From positions 558,001 through 622,000 of the forward strand of contig KV748191.1 in assembly GCA_001692895.1 (NCBI GenBank): a stretch of 64,000 nt of DNA, read 5' to 3'. Source of the DNA: Cenococcum geophilum 1.58 (taxonomy: Eukaryota > Ascomycota > Dothideomycetes > Gloniales > Gloniaceae). Below the pieces are notes generated by a model that saw only the letters and a list, made by a program, of their open reading frames with translations, made no database searches and was not told the origin of the DNA. The position numbers were made by a program, and so were the translations under genes. Positions 48,901 through 59,184 of this stretch are shown piece by piece. Within the stretch, counting starts at the first letter, position 1; each line of letters opens with the position of its first letter.

Positions 48901-49572
48901 CGCTTTTCTTTAGTAGAGTGCCATTTGGTTCACTGTTGACACTGTTGACACTGTTGACGCTGTTGACACTGTTGATACTGTTGACGCTGTTGACGCTGTT
49001 GGCACTGTTGTCGATTTGGTCAGAGTCATTGGAAGCGTCGGATAATCGGCTTCCATTAGTCGATCTCCTCAATTCATTTGAGCTTGCTCGCGATTCCGGC
49101 TTTAGGCCTTCTGCAGGTTGCACCGAGTTCACGGGAGACTGAAAAACAGCGTCCGGAGATGAATCGGTTTCTGTTGATGCCCGGCTGCGCTTGGCGGGTC
49201 GGTCGTTTTCCGTGTCGTAATGCGCGTCTTGCTGGCTGGCCTCAGCAAGAGAGCTGCGTCGACTATCTGCGCTAGCAACAGAACCAGCAACGGAATTTGT
49301 TGCTTGAGAAGCTGCTCGTGAGGCAGCACGCGTTGTCATATGCAGCGGTTCTGATGGTTGCAGTCTAGAGAGTTTCGCAGGTGTAGGACTACTTGCTCGC
49401 TTAGACCTGCGTAACCTCGTCTCCAGAGATGTGGCTGCCAAGTGAAGCCATGCTTAGCAGAAATTTCTCCATAGAGACAAGCAGCAAGGCCGCCGAGGAG
49501 GGGAAACATACCTGACTTGATGCTGTGTGATGTGCTTGGCTCTGATCGTGGGTGATGTCGCCTTCGTTTCAT
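45943..49572 (-). CDS. Large low-complexity protein, unknown function
   Basis: Four exons: 49512-49572, 48353-49434, 48197-48304 and 45943-48147. The introns are 77, 48 and 49 nt; the product is 1151 aa. The N-terminus is basic (MKRRRHHPRS) and Ser-rich, with an Asn-Ser-Val tripeptide repeat (~170-190) from a 9-bp DNA repeat at 48935-49015. A conserved-looking helical core (~300-520) includes AYRSVVKALKPLLGELAERT, AELDDGLKQRLAVLDHTREE and EDFFLKCLHRLLQLDREAKG, then SRAFIETKRMWKEAEQRRAL. The remaining ~550 residues are Pro/Gln/His/Tyr-rich, with QHG and HQQGPP repeats, and probably disordered. The pattern suits a nuclear or RNA-binding scaffold, but no domain was recognised. Exon 3 is anchored by the in-phase TAG acceptor at 48305. 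Confidence 0.7.
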
Positions 49573-51422
49573 TTTTCGATTGTTCGATGTGGCTTAAACA
49601 AGGACTTCATTAGCTTGCTCGTGACCATTATGCGTGTCTAAAAGACACTAGGCAATCCCGAAATCTGAATATTGACAATATTAACAATATCGCAAATGAA
49701 ACTTACGATGAGATGTCGACTTCTAGTCGTCTGAAATGCAAAATCCCTACACTTGAAGACTGCTTGATAATCTGTGGATATCCGCAAGCGTCAGCAGCGG
49801 AACGAGGTTTACTCGCTGTATAAGCAAAGCCCAAGTCGATTAAGCACAACGATTTACGAACGCAGACTCTAGCGAAGCTAAAAGACCTCCGATCGTGAGG
49901 ATGTATCAGTAGAGGAACGAGGAATAGTGCCACTCACGAATCAGATCTGACTCTGTGTTGGCTGGTTCCGCTAGTCCCGTGTTAGAATTTGTTCTGCGGG
50001 GATCGGACAATGCAATAAGGGTAGGAATGAAGCGAAGAGGTTCAATAATCCCGATGTAAAGACAAGATACGTCCACATACCGGGAATTTCGAACGGTGTG
50101 GTTAGTTGAATTCTTTGAAGCGGTTGTGTTGGTGAAGGAGGCACCCTGGTAAGAAGCAATAAAATGCTCGTCGACCCGGGGCTAAGGAGGACAATGGTGG
50201 CAATGAGGACACGACGAGACGATCAACGGTTGGCCTCCAGTCAAAAGGAAGGGAAGCACAAGACGAGGAGCAGCCAGCAGCCCAAGTCGCTGTGGGTATA
50301 TGGGACCGTAGTGATGCGAGTGATTGTATTGATGGACAGCTCTGGAGTTTGGTCTGGTGCGGCTAGTCCGAAACGAGAGCACCCCGGTCATCCAACAAGG
50401 CTTGGTCAAGCCAAAGGAATTGTTGCCACGGCACACTTTCTGACACCATCTATTCAATTCTATCAATAGCATCTAACTGCAATCTTCCCACTACAATAGC
50501 TATTTCCAAAACAATCCCCGACGACTGGTCGCAATTATAATCGACGCAAGCAATTCCTAGCCGAAGTAACCGTGATGCTTGATACCGGCAAGCCAGCCAG
50601 CCACAATGAGCCTGCAGCCGCTGGCGTAAAGGTTTCCCAAAGCAGAATATGTAGAGGGAGCATTGGGGGTTTTGGTCCTACCACGAACTATTTCAACAAA
50701 GACTATCTGCGACTGTATAATAGCTATGAGCGATAATCGAATCCGTGATCTTGACTTGTTACTGTTGACTGAATATCGCAAGACAAACATCTTTTTTTTT
50801 TCCCCTTTACAGGAGCGTTCCTCCTAATCCCTGATTCAGATCATCTCCGGTAGAGGAGAGTTCCAACGAATCTAGGAACTCAGGTCTTCAATTTGGTTAT
50901 CTTTAAGGGTAGTGCGACGTACAAACACATTCTGGAGAACGTAATATCGAATCGCTTACCGCTGGCTCCGAGAGGATTCTGAACTTGTGCATAATTTATA
51001 TCGACGAATCGCAACAGCCCAGGAGCATGATAACCCAGAGTCCCGATAAGGCCAAATTAGTTCACAAATAGTAATACGTTCAGAGCACACTTTACTGTTT
51101 GCATCAGGACGGATATATTTTAAGAAATTAATATTTATCTCAACTATTTTCTTTGTAATCGTTTTCCTGTCTCAGCGCCAGCTTCCCGTACGCCAAAAAA
51201 GACGTTCAAAAGAGGCCCAGGGTTTTCTTCAAACCCTGCAGGCAGCTAAGGAGATGATTCTAAGGAATGAGGGGGTATCGAGCATTGGACTCGTTTAAAT
51301 GATCGTATCTCATAAAGAGTCGCAGACTATACATTAGACCTGAATCCTTCTATCGTCACACACATTCAACTCAACAACGTGATACTGAGATATTTATGAA
51401 GAAAAAAAAATCAGAGCTTGTT
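49573..51422. other. 1.8 kb intergenic region
   Basis: Probably the upstream region of the large minus-strand gene and the 3' flank of the membrane protein gene. Only short unsupported ORFs. Confidence 0.45.
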
Positions 51423-52889
51423 TCACCAGCCTGCATCGGAATGTAGACTAATTTTAAGTGGTGCATTTTCTCCACCATAACTATTTCGTGGGGAGGAGGT
51501 CAAAATAAAATCAGGTATGGGAGGAGTCATTTCCCGACTGGGGGGTGAAGGCGTCCGTGATGACGAACCGTGGAAGCCTTGCGAATTAATCAAAGGACTG
51601 GAACTTGCCGTGCGGCTATTCGAGCGCGTGCGGCTATTCGAGCGCATGCGGCTGTAAGGTCTGGTAGGGCAGGTTATGACCTGCCCACTCAAAGGTGATG
51701 CTGTAACTATTGTCCCAGGGGTTGCGGCTGGTGGCGGCGTAGGGCTATCGGTTCTAAAAAGAGGGTGGATGTGAGCTTCACTGAGGGCCGGGCTCGGTGG
51801 ACGAGATGAATCGGCGTAGATCTTAGGAGGAAGGGAAAGCGTGGGTGAGTTCCGCCCGGAAGACAGTAGTGAGAAAGGTCCTTCTAAAGTACGTGCTGGT
51901 GAGGCGGGGCGGCTTCCTGGTATAGTTTCCAGAACTGTGCCGCGGCAAGGTCCTGATTGCATGATGGTGTCCCGGGCCTGAGAATCCACGCTGGATGTAT
52001 CCCACGTGTCAAAGCCATCTGGCTGGGAAGTGAGATCAGTCGATTGCGCATCGGAATGACTGCTCTTGGATTCTCGGCCATACGAATGCCGACCAATTAG
52101 TTTTGTTTGAGATGTGACAGGACGAACAGCTTGCTGCAACGACTCTCGCCAGGACTTAAGAGACTGAGATGAAGTAGTTGAAAAGGTCGGCGATGGGAGA
52201 GATCCTAAAGAGCCTTTCTGGGTATAGAGCGGCGTTAGAATTTCCAAGAGTGTCGGAGGTGTGGGTTCTCGAACTTCTGAGATCATCCCGTCTCTTGATT
52301 CTGCAGCGTGCACCGCCTGTCGAGTCTCCTGCGAACTTTGACTACCGACGAGCCCTGAAGAGTAGAATGTAACTTGACTAACAGCTTCCAGAGCCCATAT
52401 TGCGAACTTAGGAGCAAGCTGATCGGTCCAACTGCCAGTCTCTGCGCGAGCAATCTCGTTAAGATTTATCTTCATCAAGATAAGTGTGACTAGCGATACA
52501 GCAAGGGATAGTGCAGAAGGAAGAATGCAGGCGACGGCAAAAGAACGTCGTCGATACCAGGATTGAGGCCCGATTCTGTCTCTTTTCCATACGTTCTGTA
52601 TGAAGAATAACCCCATACAGCAAAGCGAGACCACATCCAATGAGGCAGCGGCAACCGCCACTACGCGAAACGAGATCTTCGCGATAAATAACGAGGTTGA
52701 GTCAAGGATCGCGAACACCGTGGAGGCAGCGGTGATGACCCAAGCAATAACGCCAAGGATACAAAGGAAGGGACGATGGGACCCAAGCTTGCTCTTGCCT
52801 GCAATAGCCATGACTGCGACTCCAAACGGGGCTGTGAAGGGAATATATGTAAAGTTGCGAGGATGACACCGATATAAGCTGGGATGCAA
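51423..52889 (-). CDS. Multipass membrane protein with long Ser-rich tail; 5' end unresolved
   Basis: The open frame gives up to 488 aa. It has no ATG at its upstream limit; the first in-frame Met is in GVAVMAIAGKSK (~27), so upstream exons are likely. DNA at 52900-53010 on the same strand encodes a plausible first TM helix (FSWLAAGTVIFAPVLPIIGA) in another frame, but no clean GT-AG join was found. Hydrophobic segments lie at ~37-62 (FLCILGVIAWVITAASTVFAI), ~72-95 and ~118-142, i.e. three to four TM helices with the upstream one. The last ~300 residues are Ser/Pro/Thr/Arg-rich, including a short duplicated TRSNSRT motif, and probably cytosolic. It is a fungal membrane protein of unknown function. 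Confidence 0.6.
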   Translation of the reverse strand: MHPSLYRCHPRNFTYIPFTAPFGVAVMAIAGKSKLGSHRPFLCILGVIAWVITAASTVFAILDSTSLFIAKISFRVVAVAAASLDVVSLCCMGLFFIQNVWKRDRIGPQSWYRRRSFAVACILPSALSLAVSLVTLILMKINLNEIARAETGSWTDQLAPKFAIWALEAVSQVTFYSSGLVGSQSSQETRQAVHAAESRDGMISEVREPTPPTLLEILTPLYTQKGSLGSLPSPTFSTTSSQSLKSWRESLQQAVRPVTSQTKLIGRHSYGRESKSSHSDAQSTDLTSQPDGFDTWDTSSVDSQARDTIMQSGPCRGTVLETIPGSRPASPARTLEGPFSLLSSGRNSPTLSLPPKIYADSSRPPSPALSEAHIHPLFRTDSPTPPPAATPGTIVTASPLSGQVITCPTRPYSRMRSNSRTRSNSRTASSSPLINSQGFHGSSSRTPSPPSREMTPPIPDFILTSSPRNSYGGENAPLKISLHSDAGW

Positions 52890-54123
52890 GAGATGTCTTA
52901 AGTTTGGTCAAATAGATGCCCCGATTATTGGGAGCACAGGTGCAAAAATGACAGTTCCTGCAGCCAACCACGAGAAACGAACGAGTACTTTGCGGACCAA
53001 ATGGCTAAAACGAGTGTGAGGTGCGCACCAGCTCTTAATTCCTACAACGAAGACGAGACCTTCTCAACCATGGCAATGGTTTTCTCGCCGTGGTGGTTTG
53101 GTGGTTTCTTTCGTGGGGATGACACGACGGGAAGTTAGGACGGAGGCGGCATCAATTCCTGGTGACGGGTTGCTGGTAGTGTGGTGAAAGTCTGGCGCGA
53201 GATTTAATGCGTGCGAGAAGCGAAGGTGGATTTGTTGGTATATGTGAAATCTTACGAGCCAACTTGGTCGAGTGCTGCGGGGGCCACGAGAACGTTTCAC
53301 ACTCCCGAGACCCAAGTGTGGCTTGCGCAGCAGCGTACACTTGGGAGCGTCCCAAGCTGCGATGGCTATTCAAGATGCCGGACTCGTGCACAGAACCGAT
53401 GTATAAGCGGCGAGAAAAGAGTGGGAAGATTAATGGGAGAGTGTATGGATAAAAGAGTGGGAGTAAGGAACGAAAGGCGGAGCATTCGTTGGGGTCCCAC
53501 AAGCAAATAAATTTAGATTTCATGACTTAGGCTATTGTTTTGTAGTGGAGCACTCCAGGGGTGTGGATGCGCACATCCTGGAGGCGCGGCATGCATTCGG
53601 AGAAGGAGTGGCTGGTCGGATGGATGCGTAGTCTGCCACTTGCACTAACAAGACCTATGACGCTGCAAGACTTCGGGTTGTCATCATCGCGGCGATATCA
53701 TAGGCGCCGGTGATAGAGGCAAGTGGAACAGGAGGTTGCTATTTTCAAGACAGCGAGAGGGACGGTTGGCGGTGTTCTAGAAAGCAATTGACAGGCAATT
53801 GACAGGTGAGAGGCGAGCGAAACGAGAAAATAAAACACGGGGATGCAGTGACGTGCATCCAATGACCTGCCTGGCTGTTTGACGGGATTTACGATCACCA
53901 ACGAAAGCGCACTTTGTCCTGGGAGGGCCCGGCCACTGGTTGACGACAGCCCGGAAGCCTTGATTAGGGACCTTTAGCCGTTGAACTTGACGGAATACTA
54001 ACGCTGTTTTGGTGTGCATAGCCACGACTCAGTCCTAATTAAGGAGTCACCTCCGAGGATCATAGCACTCAATAATGCCAAGATTAATACCGTGTTTAAC
54101 GGCCGCTTATAGTTAGATCTTAA
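52890..54123. other. Region upstream of the membrane protein gene
   Basis: The first ~150 bases probably contain missing 5' exon(s) of the membrane protein gene. The remainder has no supported gene, and ends where an LTR begins at 54124. Confidence 0.45.
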
Positions 54124-55146
54124 TGTTACGGACCTCACAAGGGGGTGACATGAACGGGCTGCCCGCCCTCCCTGCAAGTTTTGGTGGCATTATAGTAGCG
54201 TCCCGCTAAAATGCTGCCGATATGGTTATAATGCCACCAAAACTTGTAGGGAGGGCGGGCAGCCCGCTTATGTCACTCCCTTGTATATCGGAAGTAGTGC
54301 AACTACTAAGAAGAGACATGAATAGGTTGGTTGAGATAGTATAGGAGGCGCTGGAACCGATTGAGCCATGGGATGAGGGGTAACCGAGTTATGTGGCTAG
54401 TTACGTTACAAGTGCGGAACGTGGGAACGTGGGACGTACTGTGAGGGGACTTTGTAGATTGGGGGCTATAAGGCACGATTGTAGGAACAGGATAGATTGG
54501 TGAGAGAGACGAATCCTTAAGGAGGTAAGGCCTTTGGGATTATGGAGACTATATACTACGGGCACGTGCCTCTAGTACGTGACCGGTGACTATCTAAGGG
54601 GCGTCCAGGGGTTGTCCTAAGGGCAACCCGAGGTGTTTATAATAATATCCCTTATATTGCCCCCCCCCCTTTTATAGTTGGCCCCTAATTGCTATTACCT
54701 TGTGGTAGGGAGATTATAAAGGCTTGTCCTAGAAGAGGTTTAAAGAAATATTAAAGAGGTATTAGTATACCGTTATTGTCACGGAGTAAGTATAAGCGAC
54801 GATAATATATAGCAAAGTAGATATTATTAAGCTATATACATGAACTGTATAATGAGATCAAGACGTTGTGTAAGGAAAGAAGGTAGGAAACGGGAAGAAA
54901 GGGTATATATCGTTGACTTAGTTACTTAGTTAATACGTATATAGGGCAGAATAGGGTTCAGGTTATAGTCCTAGCAGAACTTAGCAGAATTTAGTGGAAC
55001 TTAGCAGAATATAGCAGAATGCTATAGATTGCCGTTAGATTGCCATCAGATTGCCGTTAAATTGCTATTTTACGGTTAGTCTCTAATTACTAAGTTGGTA
55101 GAAATAGGTGGATGTGTGCAAGGTATTACGGGGGTGTCCCGTAACA
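54124..55146 (-). mobile_element. LTR of a Ty3/gypsy retrotransposon relic
   Basis: A 1023-bp segment with matching ends TGTTACGG...CCGTAACA. On the minus strand it is preceded by a polypurine tract AAAAGGGGGG (55149-55158), the normal position for a 3' LTR. It includes a 148-bp MITE insertion near its plus-strand left end and is AT-rich and decayed. Confidence 0.65.
54137..54284. mobile_element. MITE nested in the gypsy LTR
   Basis: A 148-bp near-perfect palindrome. The left arm starts ACAAGGGGGTGACATGAACG and continues through GGGCTGCCCGCCCTCCCT to TTTTGGTGGCATTATA; the right arm is its inverse with a few mismatches. No ORF and no clear target duplication. Confidence 0.75.
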
Positions 55147-55590
55147 GTACCCCCCTTTTAAACTTAAGCTTTTGCAAGATAGGGCTATAGTAGTTCTGGG
55201 TGGAGTTTATAAAAGTCTTCTGCGGCTTATATAAGTTTTATAGAGTTAATGGGTTCCTATAAGGGCTTAGTAAAGCCTCTCTATTTTGTAAGGTATATAT
55301 ACTAGCGTTTCCGTTTATTATACTTAATATTATTAATTCTTTTAACAAAGTACTTATTCTTACTATCTACTTTAACTAGTAGGGGGGGGTCTTATATTTA
55401 TTTAGGTAGGGCATCTAATATAGGGGCAGTAGGGTGGAGGACTAACGTATAGAATATAGGATAAATTTTAACCGTATTAGGGAGCTTTAGTTAGTAGGCG
55501 TAAGAGGAAATAACCTTCTCAATCTTATAAGGGCCAGTGTTCTTCTAATTAAGTTTTTTAGTAGGTTATTTTGTGTTTAGGTTTCTTATA
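55147..55590 (-). pseudogene. Ty3/gypsy pol relic, 3' fragment (integrase C-terminal/chromodomain-side)
   Basis: On the minus strand from 55590 the reading RNLNTK*PTKKLN*KNTGPYKIEKVISS is interrupted by TAA/TAG at positions where relatives have Arg or Trp, as expected from C-to-T mutation. It continues into LKLPNTVKIYPIFYTLVLHP, a typical gypsy integrase C-terminal stretch. This fragment is the direct continuation of the fragment at 57721-58420. Confidence 0.75.
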
Positions 55591-55650
55591 CATCGGGAAA
55601 ATATTCGCAGGATGAGATTTAAGTTGACTTTGGTGTTCGCGTTTCGCGTA

Positions 55651-56000
55651 ATTGACATGCAATTTGACCAACTTAACACGCAATTGACCAACTTGACACG
55701 CAATTAACCAACTTGACACGCAATTTGACCAACTTGACACGCAGTTAACCTACTTAATATGCAATTTAACTAACTCAACACGCAGTTAACCTACTTAACA
55801 TGCAATTTAACTAACTTAACACGCAGTTAACCTACTTAATATGCAATTTAACTAACTTAACACGCAGTTAACTACTTAACATGTAATTTAACTAACTTAA
55901 CACGTAGTTAACCTACTTAACATATTTAAAAGTTAAATAACACGCAGTTAACCTACTTAACAACTTTAAAAGCTAACTGTATATTCCTTGACATGCAATT
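55651..56000. repeat. Minisatellite A, ~20-21 bp unit
   Basis: Tandem imperfect copies of cacgcarttaacytacttaa alternating with atgcaatttaactaacttaa, forming a ~41-bp higher-order unit. Confidence 0.9.
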
Positions 56001-56055
56001 AAGGTAAAGTTATATGCTAATTACGCAAATGAATTTTTACACAGTTTTATTACTT

Positions 56056-56540
56056 AGAGGCTCTGCACAAGGCTCTACACGAAGCTCTACACGAAGCTCT
56101 GCGTACAGAGGCTCTGCACGAAGCTCTGCACGAAGCTCTGCACGTAAAGAGCTCTGCACGAAGCTCTGCACGAAGCTCTGCACGAAGCTCTGGCACGAAG
56201 CTCTGCACGAAGCTCTGCACGAAGCTCTGCACGAAGCTCTGCACGACGAAGCTCTGCACGAAGCTCTGCACGAAGCTCCAGCTCTGCACGAAGTTCTGCA
56301 CGAAGCTCTACACGAAGCCTTTGCATAAGGCTCTACACGAGCTCTACACGAAGCTCTGCGTACAGAGGCTCTGCACGAAGCTCTGCGTACAGAGCTCAGA
56401 GGCTCTGCCCGAAGCTCTACGTACAGAGGCTCTGCGCGAAGCTCTGCGTACGGAGGCTCTGCACGAGGCTCTGCACGAAGCTCTGCACGAGGCTCTGCGC
56501 GAAGCTCTGCGTACAGAGGCTCTACACGAAGCTCTGCATC
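56056..56540. repeat. Minisatellite B, 12 bp unit
   Basis: About 40 copies of gctctgcacgaa, with variants gctctgcgtacagag and single-repeat slips. Because 12 is a multiple of 3 it creates long spurious ORFs on both strands. Confidence 0.95.
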
Positions 56541-56655
56541 GGGTCCCCGCTATATTTCCGATAGCCTCTCCTATATAGCCACCTTATTTTTTTTATCCAT
56601 CCATCCTTCCTTACATCCTCCCTACCTAGGGAGGCACCAGAACGGTAGCCAGCAG

Positions 56656-56930
56656 AGGACCGTCGCCAGAACTAGACGACCGTTACCAGAACCAGACGAC
56701 CGTCGCCGTCGCCAGAACTAGAACACCGTTACTAGAACCAGACGACCGTCGCCAGAACGAGACGACCGTCGCCAGAACCAGACGACCATCGCTAGAACTA
56801 GACGACCGTTACCAGAACCAGACGACCGTCGCCAGAGCTAGACGACCGTCGCCAGAACCAGACGACCGTTACCAGAACTAGACGACCGTCGCCAGAACCA
56901 GACGACCGTCGCCAGAGCCAGACGACAACG
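56656..56930. repeat. Minisatellite C, 20 bp unit
   Basis: Tandem copies of gaccgtcgccagaaccagac, alternating with gaccgttaccagaactagac. It is GC-rich compared with its surroundings and keeps many CpA sites. Confidence 0.95.
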
Positions 56931-56983
56931 ACTAGCCAGCGAACACTATAAACGATTTAATCAATCGATCGAATTAAGGCAGC

Positions 56984-57392
56984 ACAGATAGGTAGGCACA
57001 AACAGGGAGATGCTGACGGGTAGGTAGATGCTAACAGGTAGGCAGATGCAGACTGGTAATTAGATGCAGACAGGCAAGCAGATGCAGATAGGTAAGTAAA
57101 TGCTAACGGGTAGGCAGATATAGATAGGTAGGTAGATGCAAATAGGTAGGCGATGCAGATAGGTAGGCGATGTAGATAGGTAGGCAATGCAGATAGGTAG
57201 GCGATATAGATAGGTAGGCAATATAAACAGGTAGGCGATGCAGATAGGTAGGCGATGTAGACAGGTAGGCGATGTAGACAGGTAGGCAATGCAGATAGGT
57301 AGGCGATGTAGATAGGTAGGCAATGTANANAGGTAGGCGATGTAGGTANGTAGGTAGATAGGTAGNTAGGTAAGTTAATAGGTAGATAGGTA
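56984..57392. repeat. Minisatellite D, 16 bp unit
   Basis: Copies of gtaggcgatgcagata and variants. It contains unresolved bases at 57328, 57330, 57349 and 57366, so its true length may be mis-assembled. Confidence 0.92.
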
Positions 57393-57549
57393 GAAGAGAA
57401 CCATTGCTATATTATATTAAATTATCTAAAATAATATTTATTTTACTAGCCTTATAAATAGCCTTAAAGTAGCTTTTATTTATTTAAAATATGCTATTAG
57501 TATAAAAGAGGTAAATATAATTATAGTTGCCAAATGCGCAGATTACTAG

Positions 57550-57602
57550 CAGGTTTCGCGTAGGTTGCGCGCAGGTTGCGCGTAGACTGCGCGCAGGCTG
57601 CG
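57550..57602. repeat. Minisatellite E, 11 bp unit
   Basis: About five copies of aggttgcgcgc and variants near the right end of the TIR element. Confidence 0.8.
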
Positions 57603-57720
57603 TGTTAAAAAAACACAACATAGGCTAGTCGGTCGAGTTGCCAAATGCCCTCAACTACGCGCCAATTGCGTCAACCACCAACCATTAAGGCCATTAGTAG
57701 GGTACCATATTTTGCCGATG

Positions 57721-58420
57721 TATCTAGCTAGATAAAGTTACTAATTTAGTAAGCCGGTGCTAGGGTTTATTTCTTATTCGCTACGGCTTTATAGATAGAT
57801 TGGGCCTATATTATTTCATTAATAAGGAACCGTTGTAGTTCCTCTATCTTCTCTATAAATTTATTTACTTCTATAACTTATAAGGCATAATAAGCGGGGC
57901 AAGGAACGTTACTAAAAGGTTTAAACCCTATTTATAGGTACTAGCCGTAATTAGCTAAAAATAGGAAGACCTTTATAGTTTCTAAGATGGAATTATTTAT
58001 AGTAAACTTGGTAAATATAAGCTAGTTAATCTAATTATCTTATAAATATAACGTGTATATCCAAATATACTATTTTATTATAGCGTTTATATATTCTATT
58101 TAACCGTCTATTTCTAGGTAATATATAGTAAATAGTAGTGCTTTAATATGGAGTTAGGTAGTTAATTCTTTCCAAAATATAGAGATAAACTAGCTACCTT
58201 TATCGGAGATAATTATTTTAGGGAGTCCGTGGAGTTTTTATACGTGGTCTAGGAATAGTTAGGTAACGGTAGGCGTTAATATATTAGGGCAGGCGATTAA
58301 GTACCTTATCTTAGATAGTCGGTCTATAACTAATAGAATCTTATTATTAGGGAAGACACAGCCGGATTTAGAGGCTCCTCCCCCCCGTTTTAGGAGGCTG
58401 TTTCTCCTTACTTAGACCTA
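57721..58420 (-). pseudogene. Ty3/gypsy integrase relic, 5' fragment
   Basis: The minus strand reads ILLVIDRLSKIRYLIACP, then LHGLPKIIISDKGS*FISIFWKEL, YYLEIDG*IEY and APAY*ISNFI*LD. These are the catalytic core and C-terminal domain of a gypsy integrase, including both Asp residues of the DDE triad. Stops sit where relatives have Gln or Trp (TAA/TAG), as RIP produces. The segment ends precisely at the minisatellite element. Upstream pol (protease, RT, RNase H) was not recognised in the window. Confidence 0.82.
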
Positions 58421-59184
58421 TATCTGTCACCGCTTTTATAACATACTAAGCATGCTAAGAACGGTAGGGTCTTCCTTATTTACCTATTAAACCTAGAAGC
58501 TCCCCAAATATCCCTTAGCGGCTAACGTTATTTAAGAAGCTATAGACGTCCGCCGCCTACCTTTATCCTCATCCTTTGCTAAAAGCACTACCCTTATATA
58601 ACGAAACCTCCCTTCTACACTACGCTCCTTTAACCCTTTTCCTACAGTAGCTATATATGCATTTTTTTTTACTATTATATCGTTCACTTCTAATACTTAA
58701 TTTCTAGGTTTCTACCTATGGGATTTTTTTGCCCTGTCCCGCTCTTAAGAACGCCGATCTCCTATAGAGCCTTTTTCAGCGTTCCTATTAATAGTAGTCG
58801 CTCTTAAGCTAGCTTCTACGTGTAAGTAACTAGCAGCTGCTAAAGCACTAAGATACTACGCGTTTAACCACTATGCCCTTTTAAAGTAAGAAATGGCGAA
58901 ATATAGATCTAGCCTTTAGCTTAGACTCTAAACCGGGTAAGCCGTTTTATTCTAAGCTAGCTTTAGACTCAGATTTAAGCTCTAACTCTAGAGCTAGGGA
59001 AAACGCCAATTCTAAGGGGGAATATTTACGGTAGAGGATTGCGTATTATAAGGACTAAGGAAGGGCAAAGTTAAAACGGAAGCCCTAGTCTACTTCTCTT
59101 ATTAAGCATAAGTTCCGGAATTAAGAAAAGTTCGTTTATATTTAAACTAAAATTTACCTTATAATACTAACAATTTATATTTAG
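58421..59184. other. AT-rich relic sequence, unassigned
   Basis: No intact frame. Part may be the N-terminal region of the recombinase relic or its 5' flank; no domain was recognised. Confidence 0.4.

Larger units (their letters stand above)
55591..57720. mobile_element. 2.1 kb non-autonomous TIR element built of minisatellites
   Basis: Terminal inverted repeats CATCGGSAAAATAT (left 55591-55604, right 57707-57720, one mismatch) and a TA target duplication (55589-55590, 57721-57722). Deleting the element plus one TA rejoins the two gypsy integrase fragments in frame at a canonical spacing (codons CTA GAT ATA AGA AAC), which independently fixes both borders. No transposase ORF. The body is mostly five different tandem arrays (listed separately). 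TA duplication suggests mobilisation by a Tc1/mariner-type transposase. Confidence 0.8.

Noticed and set aside
48353..49441. Two separate genes at 45943-48141 and 48305-49441
   Set aside because: Neither reading frame begins with ATG at its upstream limit, and GT-AG introns join them in phase into one gene starting at 49572.
56014..56328. Long repetitive ORF (Ala-Leu-His-Glu repeats) and its minus-strand partners
   Set aside because: Pure consequence of a 12-bp tandem repeat lacking stops; no start context, no family, and it lies inside a non-coding transposon.
56957..57323. Tyr/Leu/Pro-rich minus-strand ORFs
   Set aside because: Created by the 16-bp minisatellite (unit not a multiple of 3, so the same peptide cycles through all frames) and interrupted by unresolved bases.
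55651..57602. CRISPR array
   Set aside because: Head-to-tail minisatellites without unique spacers in a eukaryotic genome.
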